DNA of 64,000 nt from Maritalea mediterranea (GTDB taxonomy: Bacteria > Pseudomonadota > Alphaproteobacteria > Rhizobiales > Devosiaceae): positions 359,514 through 423,513 of the forward strand of contig NZ_JAKGTI010000003.1 of assembly GCF_021568695.1 (NCBI RefSeq), given 5' to 3'. The notes under the pieces were generated by a model. The model saw only the letters and a list, made by a program, of their open reading frames with translations, made no database searches and had not been told where the DNA came from. This document shows positions 25,345 through 34,836 of the stretch, piece by piece. The position numbers and the translations under genes were made by a program. The number at the start of each line of letters is the position of its first letter. The stretch's first letter is position 1.

Positions 25345-26562
25345 ATGCCCTTTTCCCTCCTATCCACTTCCGTATTGCGTGATCCACGCGGCATCGCCCT
25401 GTTGCTGGCTGCCACGCTCACCACCATGGCCAATGCCACCATCAGCCCGGCACTGGCCGGGTTGGAATTGCGCTTTGCCGATCATCCGCATGTGGCGTTG
25501 CTCACCCGCCTGTTGGTGCCTGCGCCCTCCATCAGCGTGGTGCTGTTTGCCCCCTTTATCGGCATATTGGCTGATCGGGTCGGGCGACGAATGCTTTTAT
25601 TATCGGGCGTTATGCTTTTCGTGCTTAGTGGTCTGGCGGGCGTGATCCTGCCGGATCTTAATAGTATTTTTGCGTCTCGCCTGGTGATGGGCGTGGCCGT
25701 GGCGTTGATCATGACGGCGCAAACCGCCCTGATCGGCGACTATTTTGAAGGCGACCAGCGCCAGCAATTGATGGGGCTGCAAGTTTCCGCCCGCAATTTT
25801 GGTGGCTTTGTCGCCATCTTTCTGGCCGGGCTGCTGGCGGCAATTGCGCCGGAATATGCCTTTTTGCTCTATGGGCTGGCCGCGCTGTTTTTGCCGCTGA
25901 TGTGGCGGGTGATCGTCGATCCACCGCGCTTGAGCGCCGCGCAACAGGCTGCTGCTGCTAACGCTCGGCCTGCGCCACAACCGGGTTGGCAATTGGTCTT
26001 ACTTGGCATGATCCTGTTGCAGATGCTGACCAGCCTGATCTTTTTCGTCATGCCCACCCAATTGCCCTTCTTTCTGAAAAGCCTGGGGCTGGACCCGGCG
26101 CTGGCCACCGGCAATGTGCTTGGCGCACTCACCATATCCGGCGGCATTGCGGCGCTGCTTTATGCGCGTTTGCACAGGCGTATTGGCGCGGCGGGCACAC
26201 TGGGGCTGGGCTATGGCATTATGGCCACAGGGTTCATGGTGTTGATGGTCGCTGCCAGTTTCTGGCTGGCGTTTGCTGGGGCCATTCTGGTGGGCTGGGG
26301 CTTTGCGTCGGCGATGCCCAATTTTGTCGCCATCGCCTTAAAAGTTACCCCAGCCCAACATCGCGGTCGTGCCGGCGGCTTGCTCACCATGTCGGTCTTT
26401 CTGGGGCAGATCATTTCGCCTTTCGTCAGCATGGCTTTGATCAGCCGCCATGGTTTTGTCGGACTATACAGCTTAATTTCAGTCACACTGGCAGTATTTG
26501 CTTGTATTGGAGTGATGTGCGCCTGGCGTTTGCGCTGCTCAAAGATCGCGGTTCTGCAATGA
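25345..26562 (+). CDS. MFS multidrug-type transporter
   Basis: A 405-residue protein with 12 predicted membrane helices and the MFS motif A loop GILADRVGRRMLLLSG between helices 2 and 3, then a drug-transporter-like RLVMGVAVALIMTAQTALIGDYF. ATG 25345 has AAGGAG six bases upstream; the in-frame TTG at 25330 precedes that site and is rejected. The SoxR-type promoter just upstream suggests induction by redox-active compounds such as phenazines or quinones, matching SoxR targets in non-enteric bacteria, where efflux pumps are typical. Confidence 0.92.
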   Translation: MPFSLLSTSVLRDPRGIALLLAATLTTMANATISPALAGLELRFADHPHVALLTRLLVPAPSISVVLFAPFIGILADRVGRRMLLLSGVMLFVLSGLAGVILPDLNSIFASRLVMGVAVALIMTAQTALIGDYFEGDQRQQLMGLQVSARNFGGFVAIFLAGLLAAIAPEYAFLLYGLAALFLPLMWRVIVDPPRLSAAQQAAAANARPAPQPGWQLVLLGMILLQMLTSLIFFVMPTQLPFFLKSLGLDPALATGNVLGALTISGGIAALLYARLHRRIGAAGTLGLGYGIMATGFMVLMVAASFWLAFAGAILVGWGFASAMPNFVAIALKVTPAQHRGRAGGLLTMSVFLGQIISPFVSMALISRHGFVGLYSLISVTLAVFACIGVMCAWRLRCSKIAVLQ

Positions 26563-26581
26563 GTTGAAACCGGAATATGCC

Positions 26582-26944
26582 CTAATCCAGATGCGTCCAC
26601 GTATCCGCGCCGTCGAAATGGCGGACGCGGATGCTGTTGATCACGTCGAGATCGGCCATGTTCAGATTGACGGCCATGCGGCTTTCGCCCGGGGTAGCCA
26701 GTTGCTGCCACAGGATTGAGGTGCCGCATGTGTTGCAGGTGCGGAAGTCCAGTTCCATATCGCCGTGCGAGTAGGAGATGCTGGTACTGTCGTTCAGGCC
26801 TTTAAGCTTGATGTTGCTGGCGTCTGAATAAATCCACAAAGTGCCCAAGCGGCGGCAGATCGAGCAATTGCAGCGATTGGCATATGGCGGGGTGTCGTTA
26901 AACTCATAGGAGATTTGGCCGCAATGGCAGGTGCCCTTGATCAT
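26582..26944 (-). CDS. GFA-family zinc protein (Gfa/CENP-V domain)
   Basis: A 120-residue protein with the full set of zinc cysteines: GTCHCG near the N-terminus, CNCSICRR at about residue 25 and TCNTCGT at about 70. These bind two zinc ions in the GFA (glutathione-dependent formaldehyde-activating-like) fold. The substrate is usually unknown for this family. It lies directly downstream of flhA with no gap (flhA stop at 26945), so it may be read through from the flagellar operon without being flagellar. Confidence 0.92.
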   Translation of the reverse strand: MIKGTCHCGQISYEFNDTPPYANRCNCSICRRLGTLWIYSDASNIKLKGLNDSTSISYSHGDMELDFRTCNTCGTSILWQQLATPGESRMAVNLNMADLDVINSIRVRHFDGADTWTHLD

Positions 26945-29086
26945 TTAGATGCTCCCGATGGTTTTCAGCTTGGCGCGGGGATGCACTTCGTTCTGGCTCA
27001 TCACCACCGTTTGTGGCCGGAAACGCTCGATGATGGAGCGCACATGCGGGCGAATGGAAGGTGAGGTGATCAGTACAGGCAATTCACCCACTTGCGCGGC
27101 TTCTTCAAAGGCCTGCTGCACTGCCTGAATAAATTCATGCAGGCGGGAGGGGGCCATGGCCAGATGGCGCTCGCTGCCTTCACCCACCATGGCGTCGGCA
27201 AAGTCGCTTTCCCACCCGTGGGAGAGTGTGATGATGGGCAAATTGCCATCGGGCCCGGAATTGGACGCGCACAATTGTCGGGCGAGGCGGGTGCGCACAT
27301 GTTCGGCCATTTGCTTGGCACTGGCGGCGCTGCCAGCCACTTCGGCGATGCCTTCGAGTATGGTGGGCAGGTCGCGAATGGAAACGCGTTCTGCCAACAA
27401 AATTTGCAGCACACGCTGGATGCCGGATACGGAAATCAGGTTGGGCACAATATCGTCCACCAGCTTTTGCTGGTCTGCTGGCAAATTGTTCAACAGTTCC
27501 TGCACATTGGCGTAAGACAGCAGGTCAGACACATTGGCCTTCAAAATTTCGGTCAAATGGGTGGAGATCACCGAGGCCGGGTCGACGATGGTATAGCCCT
27601 TGATCTCCGCTTCATCGCGCAGGCCGCTATCGATCCAGGTGGCGGGCAGGCCGAATGTGGGCTCAATGGTGTGGGTGCCGGGCAGGTCGATCTGATTGCC
27701 CATCGGGTCCATCACCATATATTGGCTGGGATAGACTTCACCGCCGCCGGAATCTACTTCCTTGATCCGCACCACATATTGGTTGGGCTCAAGCTGCATA
27801 TTGTCGAGAATGCGCACAGAAGGCATCAAAATGCCCATATCGGTGGCCAACTGGCGGCGCAGGGCTTTGATCTGCTCAGTCAGGCGGTCGGTGCCGGTTT
27901 CGTCCTCTTTCACCATGGACAAAAGCCCATAGCCCAGCTCCAGCTTCAATTCGTCCATCTTCAGCGCGTCGCGGATGGGCGGTTCCTTGGCGGCGGTTTC
28001 TTTTTCCTCAACCTCTTTGGCCGTTGTTTCGGCCAGCACATCAGCTTCTTTCTTGTCGATTATGCTGCGGGAGCGATAGGCGAGATAGCCCATGCCGCCT
28101 GCCAAGGCCAAGAAGGGCAGGGCCGGCATGCCCGGCAGAATGGCCATGATGGCCATGACACCTGCGGTCATGCCCAAGGCGCGCGGGTAGCCGGTGAACT
28201 GTTCGGCCAGGGCCTGGTTGGCGCTGCCGGTGACGCCGGCTTTAGAGACCAGCAAGCCTGCCGCAGTGGACACGATCAGCGCCGGGATTTGTGAGACAAG
28301 GCCATCGCCCACGGTCAGCAAAGTATAATTGTTGGCCGCTTCATTGAGCGACAATTGCTGTTGTCCGACCCCGATGATGATGCCCGCAATGATGTTGATG
28401 AAGGTAATCAATAGGCCCGCAATCGCGTCACCGCGTACGAACTTTGAGGCACCGTCCATCGCCCCGAAAAACGAGCTTTCATCTTCCAGATCCTTGCGGC
28501 GCTTGCGGGCCTGGTCTTCGTCGATAAGGCCAGCGGAAAGATCGGCGTCAATCGCCATCTGCTTGCCGGGCATGGCATCAAGGGTGAAGCGGGCCGCCAC
28601 TTCGGCGATCCGGCCGGAGCCTTTGGTGATCACGATAAAGTTCACAATGATCAGGATGGCAAAGACAATGATCCCGATCACAAAATTACCCTGCATCACA
28701 AAGTTGCCGAAGGCTTCAATGACATTGCCTGCCGCGTCGGTGCCCAAATGGCCATTCGCCAGGATCAGCCGGGTCGAGGCGAGGTTAAGCGCCAGCCGCA
28801 TCATGGCGGCGATCAGCAACACTGTGGGGAAGGCCGAGAACTCCAGCGGCGTGCGGATAAACAAGGTGGTCATCATAATGAGCACAGAGAACACGATGGA
28901 AACCGCCAACAGCATATCGAGCATGATGGCGGGCATCGGCATGATCAGCACCACAAGGATGAAGATGATGCCAAAGGCCAGGGCAAAATCGCCCTGACGC
29001 AACAATTCAATCATGCGGCCGATCGAAGGCAGGCTGCGTGAAGGGGCTGTTTGGTCAGCTTGTTGCGTGGTTTGGCTGTCGCTCAT
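26945..29086 (-). CDS. flhA: flagellar export gate protein FlhA
   Basis: The 713-residue protein has eight N-terminal membrane helices (about 1-340) and a large cytoplasmic domain that docks chaperone-substrate complexes. Diagnostic stretches are MMRLALNLASTRLIL, FVITKGSGRIAEVAARFTLDAMPGKQMAIDADL and RRKDLEDESSFFGAMDGASKFVRGD split over the FHIPEP region. Length is that expected for FlhA. It forms the core of the type III export gate driven by proton motive force. It is the last flagellar gene of the minus-strand cluster, 18 bases after flbD. Confidence 0.97.
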   Translation of the reverse strand: MSDSQTTQQADQTAPSRSLPSIGRMIELLRQGDFALAFGIIFILVVLIMPMPAIMLDMLLAVSIVFSVLIMMTTLFIRTPLEFSAFPTVLLIAAMMRLALNLASTRLILANGHLGTDAAGNVIEAFGNFVMQGNFVIGIIVFAILIIVNFIVITKGSGRIAEVAARFTLDAMPGKQMAIDADLSAGLIDEDQARKRRKDLEDESSFFGAMDGASKFVRGDAIAGLLITFINIIAGIIIGVGQQQLSLNEAANNYTLLTVGDGLVSQIPALIVSTAAGLLVSKAGVTGSANQALAEQFTGYPRALGMTAGVMAIMAILPGMPALPFLALAGGMGYLAYRSRSIIDKKEADVLAETTAKEVEEKETAAKEPPIRDALKMDELKLELGYGLLSMVKEDETGTDRLTEQIKALRRQLATDMGILMPSVRILDNMQLEPNQYVVRIKEVDSGGGEVYPSQYMVMDPMGNQIDLPGTHTIEPTFGLPATWIDSGLRDEAEIKGYTIVDPASVISTHLTEILKANVSDLLSYANVQELLNNLPADQQKLVDDIVPNLISVSGIQRVLQILLAERVSIRDLPTILEGIAEVAGSAASAKQMAEHVRTRLARQLCASNSGPDGNLPIITLSHGWESDFADAMVGEGSERHLAMAPSRLHEFIQAVQQAFEEAAQVGELPVLITSPSIRPHVRSIIERFRPQTVVMSQNEVHPRAKLKTIGSI

Positions 29087-29104
29087 TTAGGGTATGGCCT
29101 TTGA

Positions 29105-30475
29105 TTATGCTGCGCTGCCGCGATTCTCACCGGGCGCGGGAATGAGTTCCCCATCTTGAGCATATTGGTTGAGCTTGTTGCGCAAGGTTCGGATAGATAT
29201 CCCCAGAATGTTGGAAGCATGGGTGCGATTGCCCAGGCAATGGTCAAGCGTATCGAGGATCAATTCCTTTTCCACATCGGCCACGGTGCGGCCCACCAAA
29301 GCGCGCGCGGCGGTCTCCGCCGTTTGCGCGGCCTGTGCGGCAATATTGTTGGCTTCTGCCGCTTCGGCCAGTCCGGTGCCATCCGGCAGACGGATGGATT
29401 GCACATCAATCTCATCTTCGGTGGCCAGCAAAACGGCGCGGTGCAAAGTGTTTTCCAGTTCGCGCACATTGCCCGGCCATGGGGCGCGCAGCAATTCTTC
29501 ACGCGCCTCTTGTGACAATGGCCGTTCGTCCACGCCATTGGCTTGGGCATATTTTTTGATGAAGTGATCGGCCAATACCGGAATGTCGCCGGGGCGTTCG
29601 CGCAGGGCGGGAATTTTCAAATTCACCACATTGAGGCGGAACAGCAAATCCTCGCGGAACTGCCCATCTTTCACGCTTTGCGCCAGATCGCGGTTGGAGG
29701 TGGCGAGAATGCGAATATCCACCGGCACTGGTTTGTTGCCGCCGACACGGTCGATTACCCGTTCTTGGATGGCGCGCAGCAATTTGGCTTGCAGGCGAAT
29801 GTCCATTTCGGAAATCTCGTCCAGCAGCAATGTGCCACCATTGGCTTCTTCAAATTTGCCGATCCGGCGACCCACCGCGCCGGTAAAGGCGCCTTTTTCG
29901 TGGCCGAATAGTTCTGATTCCAGCAAATTGTCGGGGATGGCCGCGCAGTTGATCGAGATAAACGGCTTTGCCGCGCGCTTGGAATGGGCGTGCACATATT
30001 TGGCAATCACTTCCTTACCGGTGCCGCTTTCGCCAGTGATCAACACGCTGGCATCAGACGGGGCAATCTGATCGGCCAGCTTGACCAACTTGGCCATTGA
30101 AGGGTCGCGGTGAATAAAGTCGGAATTTTCCTGTGCGACCGCCTGAATGATCGCGGCGATCAGCTCGGCGTCCGGGGGCAGCGGGATATATTCTTTGGCG
30201 CCGGCGCGAATGGCGTTCACGGCGGCGGCGGCATTGGTTTCGGTGCCGCAGGCCACCACGGGAATGTGAATGCGTTCGGCTTCAAGTGCCGCCAACAAAC
30301 CGGGAATATCGGCCATCACATCGGCCAGCAGCAAATCAGCGCCGCGCCCGGCCCTAAGGCTCGCCATGGCCACGTCAATGCTTTCAGCATGGGCCACTTT
30401 TGCCCCGCCTTGCATGGCCAGTTTGGTCGCTTCGCTCAATTGGCCTTCGAGTGCACCAATAATCAGAAGTCGCAT
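29105..30475 (-). CDS. flbD: sigma-54-dependent flagellar regulator FlbD
   Basis: A 456-residue enhancer-binding protein: receiver-like domain (about 1-120), AAA+ domain with Walker A GESGTGKE, the sigma-54 contact loop GAFTGA and LLLDEIS, and a C-terminal Fis helix-turn-helix (NRTHASNILGISIRTLRNKLN). The receiver is degenerate: the acidic pocket after strand 1 is replaced by LLIIGALEG and the usual KP lysine by LP. Caulobacter FlbD is likewise controlled by FliX rather than by classical phosphorylation. Position between fliN and flhA matches the alphaproteobacterial order and supports the name. It should activate late flagellar genes. Confidence 0.93.
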   Translation of the reverse strand: MRLLIIGALEGQLSEATKLAMQGGAKVAHAESIDVAMASLRAGRGADLLLADVMADIPGLLAALEAERIHIPVVACGTETNAAAAVNAIRAGAKEYIPLPPDAELIAAIIQAVAQENSDFIHRDPSMAKLVKLADQIAPSDASVLITGESGTGKEVIAKYVHAHSKRAAKPFISINCAAIPDNLLESELFGHEKGAFTGAVGRRIGKFEEANGGTLLLDEISEMDIRLQAKLLRAIQERVIDRVGGNKPVPVDIRILATSNRDLAQSVKDGQFREDLLFRLNVVNLKIPALRERPGDIPVLADHFIKKYAQANGVDERPLSQEAREELLRAPWPGNVRELENTLHRAVLLATEDEIDVQSIRLPDGTGLAEAAEANNIAAQAAQTAETAARALVGRTVADVEKELILDTLDHCLGNRTHASNILGISIRTLRNKLNQYAQDGELIPAPGENRGSAA

Positions 30476-30485
30476 TTTGTCACCC

Positions 30486-30854
30486 CTAGTTCGCCTTGAT
30501 AATTTCGGTCATGGTGATGCCGAGCTTGTTCTCGACCAATACAATTTCACCACGCGCCACCAGGCGATCGTTTACATAAATATCAATGGCCTCGCCCACT
30601 TGGCGATCCAACTCCACAATGGTTCCTGTATCCATCTGCAACAATTTGGCGACCGGCATGCGGGTGCGGCCCAAAACGGCTGAGATGCGTACAGGAACGT
30701 CAAACACGGCCTCAAGATCCGCCGCGTTTTTATCGTCGTTGCCGCCTTCGTCGCGCGCACTATCGTCGGGACGTTGCTGCATTTCCTCCAGCTCATTCGC
30801 CATGTCGGCAAGAGATGGGCCATCATTTTCAACTGGATCGTCCGTATCGCTCAT
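30486..30854 (-). CDS. fliN: flagellar motor switch protein FliN
   Basis: A 122-residue protein: an acidic, low-complexity N-terminus (about 1-45) followed by the SpoA/FliN domain AVFDVPVRISAVLGRTRMPVAKLL ... GTIVELDRQVGEAIDIYVND split by short loops, ending RGEIVLVENKLGITMTEII. It builds the lower C-ring with FliM (not in this window) and helps switch rotation and dock FliH. It is separated by one base from fliH upstream. Confidence 0.95.
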   Translation of the reverse strand: MSDTDDPVENDGPSLADMANELEEMQQRPDDSARDEGGNDDKNAADLEAVFDVPVRISAVLGRTRMPVAKLLQMDTGTIVELDRQVGEAIDIYVNDRLVARGEIVLVENKLGITMTEIIKAN

Positions 30855-31571
30855 TTAAACTTCCTCTCCAATCAACATGTCAGCATTGGGCAATTCATCT
30901 TGAATTGTCTCTTGCTGCTGCGCGGTTGTATTGGCCGTTTCAGGGTGGGGATCCCGCCCGGTTTTTGCCCTGACATACTGGGCCACTTTGTCTTCAATCT
31001 GCTGGGCGATGGCATCAAATTCACGCACCAGCCCGCCATCAGACCATTCAATGCGGCAATCGCCCATTGGAATGTCCGGCTCGCCTAGAATAATAAGGCG
31101 GCCTTCAAAGCCTGCATTGGCGGCATGTTCTTCGGCAATTTGCTTGATGTGCTCGCTCAATTCTTCATTGCAGCGTATGGCCACATGGCCTGGCCGCGTC
31201 AAGGTGGATAGGCAGTCTGCCAACAGCGCCTTTATTTCTGTGTCTGGCTGGGCCGCCACCAGGTGGCTGGCCAATTTTTTGCCCACGCTTGCGCCCATTT
31301 GGGCGGCATTGGCCAAATGCTCTTTTTGCGCATTGTCCATGGCGGCATTAAAGGCATTGCCTTGTGCTGCCAGACTTTGGGTCGCGGCCACCAATTGCTG
31401 TAGCGCCTGGGTTTGAGCACTTTCCTCCCCTTCGGCATAGCCGGCGGCATGCCCTTCAGCGCGAGCTCTTTCGAGCATTTGGTTGAGTTGTCGATCCTCA
31501 ATCAATTGCGTGTCGCGTGTGGCCTTGGACAGGTCGAGATCAAAATTGAATTTTGCGGGTTGCGCCATCAT
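30855..31571 (-). CDS. fliH: flagellar export regulator FliH (FlbE-type)
   Basis: A 238-residue protein without membrane segments. A coiled-coil, alanine- and glutamine-rich middle (LERARAEGHAAGYAEGEESAQ) carries the AxxxG-like repeats of FliH. The C-terminal half has the E2-stator-like features HVAIRCNEELSEHIKQIAEE and LGEPDIPMGDCRIEWSDGGL. FliH binds the export ATPase FliI and FliN. Its place between fliG and fliN is that of flbE/fliH in Caulobacter. The sequence is divergent, as usual for this gene. Confidence 0.88.
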   Translation of the reverse strand: MMAQPAKFNFDLDLSKATRDTQLIEDRQLNQMLERARAEGHAAGYAEGEESAQTQALQQLVAATQSLAAQGNAFNAAMDNAQKEHLANAAQMGASVGKKLASHLVAAQPDTEIKALLADCLSTLTRPGHVAIRCNEELSEHIKQIAEEHAANAGFEGRLIILGEPDIPMGDCRIEWSDGGLVREFDAIAQQIEDKVAQYVRAKTGRDPHPETANTTAQQQETIQDELPNADMLIGEEV

Positions 31572-32639
31572 CTATCCAATCATCTCTTCTTCATTGCCGC
31601 CTTTGGCGATCACGATTTCGCCTTTGGCAGCCAGATCTTTGGCCAGATTGACCATGCCGGATTGGGCCTCATCCACATCCTTAAGCCGCACAGGTCCCAT
31701 GGCATCCATATCGTCGCGCATCATCTTGGCGGCGCGCGCAGACATATTGGCCAAGAACTTTTCTTTGGTTTCGTCGTTTGCGCCTTTCAAGGCGAGAGTC
31801 AGCAATGGTTTTTCCACTTGCTGCAACACGGTTTGGATGGCGGTGCCGTCCAAATTGCCCAGATCCTCGAAGGTAAACATCAAAGCCTTAATGCGCTCGG
31901 CAGACTCCAAATTGCGTTCTTCCAAGGCGGTGAGGAAGCGGGCTTCTGTCTGGCGGTCAAAGGCGTTGAAGATGTCAGCCATTTGTTCGTGGCTGTCGCG
32001 ACGGCGCGTATGCGACAGGGTCGACATAAACTCTGTGCGCAAGGTGTTTTCGATCTTCTCGACGATTTCTTTTTGCACGGGTTCGATGGCCAGCATGCGC
32101 TGGATAACATCCAGGGCCAGATCATCGGGCAAATTGGCCAACACTTTCGAGGCGTGCTCTGTGGAGATTTTGGTCAAGACCACCGAGATGGTTTGCGGAT
32201 ATTCGTTTTTCAAAAAGCTCGCCAGCACGTCTTCTTGCACATTGGAGAGTTTTTCCCAGATGTTCCGACCGGCCGGACCGCGGATTTCTTCCATAATCAT
32301 GTCCACCCGTTCTTGCGGCAGGAAGGACAGCAGCAACCGCTCGGTGGAATCCACATTGCCGGCCAGATCGCCATTGGTGGTCAGGCTGGTGATGAACTGC
32401 ACGAAAAGCGTGTCGAGCATGTCTTGGGTAATCGGCCCCAATTGTGACATGGCGCGCGAGAGCTGACGGATCTCAATATCATCCAACTCTTTGAAAATCG
32501 GTTTGCCATAGTCTGGTCCCAACGCCAAAAGCAAGACGGCAGCCTTCTCGTCTCCCGCCAGCTCCCGCTGGTTGGCATCTGCTTCAACAACCAATTGTTG
32601 TTGTTGGTTCGCCAGTTCTGTGCTCGGTGTTTCGGCCAT
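31572..32639 (-). CDS. fliG: flagellar motor switch protein FliG
   Basis: A 355-residue protein with the three armadillo-like domains of FliG: GDEKAAVLLLALGPDYGKPIF at the N-terminus, the middle EHASKVLANLPDDLALDVIQRM, and the C-terminal torque region ALKGANDETKEKFLANMSARAAKMMRDDMD (charged residues that face the stator). Length matches the family with a short N-terminal extension (SSTELANQQQQLVVEAD region). It starts two bases downstream of fliF. Confidence 0.96.
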   Translation of the reverse strand: MAETPSTELANQQQQLVVEADANQRELAGDEKAAVLLLALGPDYGKPIFKELDDIEIRQLSRAMSQLGPITQDMLDTLFVQFITSLTTNGDLAGNVDSTERLLLSFLPQERVDMIMEEIRGPAGRNIWEKLSNVQEDVLASFLKNEYPQTISVVLTKISTEHASKVLANLPDDLALDVIQRMLAIEPVQKEIVEKIENTLRTEFMSTLSHTRRRDSHEQMADIFNAFDRQTEARFLTALEERNLESAERIKALMFTFEDLGNLDGTAIQTVLQQVEKPLLTLALKGANDETKEKFLANMSARAAKMMRDDMDAMGPVRLKDVDEAQSGMVNLAKDLAAKGEIVIAKGGNEEEMIG

Positions 32640-32641
32640 AT

Positions 32642-34276
32642 TTATGCTGCTTGGTTCAACCAGTTACGGATAATCATGGAGGCTTGTTTGGGGTTCTCTT
32701 CAACAAGCGCGCCTACTTTTTCAATTGCCTGGATTTGGGCATGTCCCATGCTTTGCACTTCGTCCAACCAGGCATCTTTGGCGGTGTTGCCGCGTGAATT
32801 TCCGTCGTCGCCATCGCCTGCTTCGGCTCTGGCTTTTTCAGCGGCGGCTGCTTCGGCGGCGGCCATTAATAAAGGCGTTTGATCTTCAGGCTCCAGCACC
32901 CGTTTGACCAAAGGCCGCATCACGAAGAACACCAGTGCTAGGGCAATCAATAATGTAACAGCCATCTCGATGGCGGCAAACAGATCGTCACGGGTAAAGT
33001 CAAAAATGCTTGATTCAGATGGTTCAAAATTTAATTCTGGCCGCTCTGCAAACTGCATATTGACCACTTCCACCTGGTCGCCGCGATCTGCGTCATAGCC
33101 GATGGCGGAGTTGACCAAGTTGCGGATCTGGTTGATTTCGTCCTGCGGCCGTGGGGCATAAGTTGCATTGCCTTCAGGTGTGGCTTCATAAACACCGTCA
33201 ACAACCACTGCCACCGACAAACGCTTGATTGCACCAGCTTCGATGATTTCAGTTTCAGTTACTTTGGAGATCTCATAATTGATGGTTTCCTCGGTGGTTG
33301 AGGACTGCTCAGAGCTGCCGCCATTTTCGCCTGCGTTCTGCGTCGCACCTGGCAATTCATTGGCCACAGAAACCTGGCCATTATTGGCCGGACCCTGGGC
33401 TTCGTTGGCCAGTTCGCGGGTTTGCGCTGAACGGATCACTTGGCCATTTGGGTCAAAGCTTTCAGACGTACGTGTCAGTCGGTTCATATCGAGTTCGGCG
33501 CTGACTTGCACACGTGCACGACCGGCACCCACCACATTTTCCAAAAGGTCCTCGAGGCGGTTGCGCAAGCGGCTTTCCACAGCCAGGGTGCGCTCCTCAA
33601 TGGCGGTGGTCAGCATAGATTCTTCATCGCCCTGGGAGCCGGCGGCCAGCAACTTGCCGGCATTGTCGACAATGGACACCATGTTGGGGCTCAACCCGTC
33701 AACCGCTGAAGCCACGAGGTGTTGGACGGAGCGGATTTCGCCGGTAGAGAGCACGCCCCGTACTTCCAAAACGATGGAAGCAGAGGGTTGCTTGGCTTCA
33801 CGACGGAACAGTTCACGTTCGGGCAGGACCAAATGCACGCGGGCAGATTTGACCCGTGCCAAAGAGGAGATAGTGCGGGCCAACTCGCCTTCAAGGGCAC
33901 GCAAATGGTTCACATTTTGCACAAAGCTTGTGGCGCCAAGGGTGTTTTGTTGATCAAAGATTTCATAGCCGACTTGGCCGCGGCTGGGCAGGCCACTTTC
34001 GGCCAGTTGCATGCGGATGGTGGTGATCTGGTCACGGGGCACGGAAATGGCTTCACCATCTCCCTTGATCTCAAAGGGAATGCCCATGGCCCGCAATTCT
34101 TTTGTGATCGCTGCCGAGTCATCAAAGGACAAGCCTGTGTAGACTGGCGCCATTTGAGGCGTGGACACACGAAAGATCAGAAAGGCGAAAAAGCCGATCA
34201 TGAGCACCGCCGTCACAGCCATTGCTGCCACCCGCGCCAATCCCATCCTCGCCAAAATCGCTGAAAAACTATTCAC
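32642..34276 (-). CDS. fliF: flagellar MS-ring protein FliF
   Basis: A 544-residue inner-membrane protein with one membrane helix near each end (about 17-38 and 440-460). The periplasmic ring-building part has SFDDSAAITKELRAMGIPF and LEGELARTISSLARVKSARVHLVLPERELF in two pieces, and the C-terminal cytoplasmic tail (WLDEVQSMGHAQ ... NPKQASMIIRNWL) binds FliG. It is the first gene of the fliF-G-H-N-flbD-flhA operon; a CtrA-like site lies about 80 bases upstream. Confidence 0.96.
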   Translation of the reverse strand: MNSFSAILARMGLARVAAMAVTAVLMIGFFAFLIFRVSTPQMAPVYTGLSFDDSAAITKELRAMGIPFEIKGDGEAISVPRDQITTIRMQLAESGLPSRGQVGYEIFDQQNTLGATSFVQNVNHLRALEGELARTISSLARVKSARVHLVLPERELFRREAKQPSASIVLEVRGVLSTGEIRSVQHLVASAVDGLSPNMVSIVDNAGKLLAAGSQGDEESMLTTAIEERTLAVESRLRNRLEDLLENVVGAGRARVQVSAELDMNRLTRTSESFDPNGQVIRSAQTRELANEAQGPANNGQVSVANELPGATQNAGENGGSSEQSSTTEETINYEISKVTETEIIEAGAIKRLSVAVVVDGVYEATPEGNATYAPRPQDEINQIRNLVNSAIGYDADRGDQVEVVNMQFAERPELNFEPSESSIFDFTRDDLFAAIEMAVTLLIALALVFFVMRPLVKRVLEPEDQTPLLMAAAEAAAAEKARAEAGDGDDGNSRGNTAKDAWLDEVQSMGHAQIQAIEKVGALVEENPKQASMIIRNWLNQAA

Positions 34277-34354
34277 TATACCACCCGCATTACAAATGTC
34301 TGATTCGGTGGGAACTGAAGCAAAACCCCACTGGGCAAAAATTACCTAGCAGAA

Positions 34355-34373
34355 GGTAAACATTGTATTAACC
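34355..34373. promoter_or_regulatory. CtrA-like box upstream of fliF
   Basis: The sequence GGTAAACATTGTATTAACC holds TAAA-N7-TTAACC, one change from the CtrA consensus TTAA-N7-TTAA(C). The end sequences GGT and ACC are symmetric, so it reads similarly on both strands. In Caulobacter fliF is a class II gene activated by CtrA, which supports the assignment. Confidence 0.6.
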
Positions 34374-34419
34374 ATTCGGGCAAAGTGCATTAATTTGGGA
34401 AAAAAGTGGATTTATCAAC

Positions 34420-34449
34420 AAAAAGCCCGCCAAAAATGGCGGGCTTTTT
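34420..34449. terminator. bidirectional hairpin terminator downstream of sciP
   Basis: AAAAAGCCCGCC and GGCGGGCTTTTT pair around six bases and give a T-run on either strand. It isolates sciP from the fliF operon promoter. Confidence 0.88.
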
Positions 34450-34500
34450 AAGGCGTTCGTTAAGCAGCCGGGCGAAATCTGCCGGGCTTAACTCACTGTG

Positions 34501-34788
34501 TTAAGATTCACGATAATGTTGCACCCAAGTGGTGCGCAAACCGGCCAAGCCATGCTTGTCGATGGAGGCTTGCCAGTTCAGAAATTCGTCAACGCTTAAG
34601 GTGTAGCGGGTGCAGGCCTCTTCGAGACTCAGCAAACCACCACGTACCGCGGCAACGACTTCTGCTTTTCGACGGATCACCCAACGCTTGGTATCGGTTG
34701 GGGGAAGATCGGCAATTGTTAACGGGCTGCCATCTGGCCCGATGACATATTTTACTCGAGGACGCATCTGTGCGGTCATTTTACTCAC
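34501..34788 (-). CDS. sciP: CtrA inhibitor SciP (DUF1153)
   Basis: A 95-residue basic protein with a trihelical DNA-binding domain: MRPRVKYVIGPDGSPLTIADLP, then TKRWVIRRKAEVVAAVRGGL and LSLEEACTRYTLSVDEFLNW. This is DUF1153, found only in Alphaproteobacteria. In Caulobacter SciP binds CtrA (and DNA near CtrA sites) and shuts off CtrA-activated transcription in early G1. ATG 34779 is an alternative start. Genes on both sides are flagellar, and a CtrA-like site lies before fliF, which fits its role. Confidence 0.94.
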   Translation of the reverse strand: MSKMTAQMRPRVKYVIGPDGSPLTIADLPPTDTKRWVIRRKAEVVAAVRGGLLSLEEACTRYTLSVDEFLNWQASIDKHGLAGLRTTWVQHYRES

Positions 34789-34836
34789 TACTCAAACCTG
34801 ACCAAAAACTAATAGAGCCAGACTAGCCTGATGCTC

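Noticed and set aside
27092..28294. Plus-strand 400-codon frame
   Set aside because: Shadow of flhA.
31413..32466. Two plus-strand frames of more than 320 codons
   Set aside because: Shadows of fliG and fliH.
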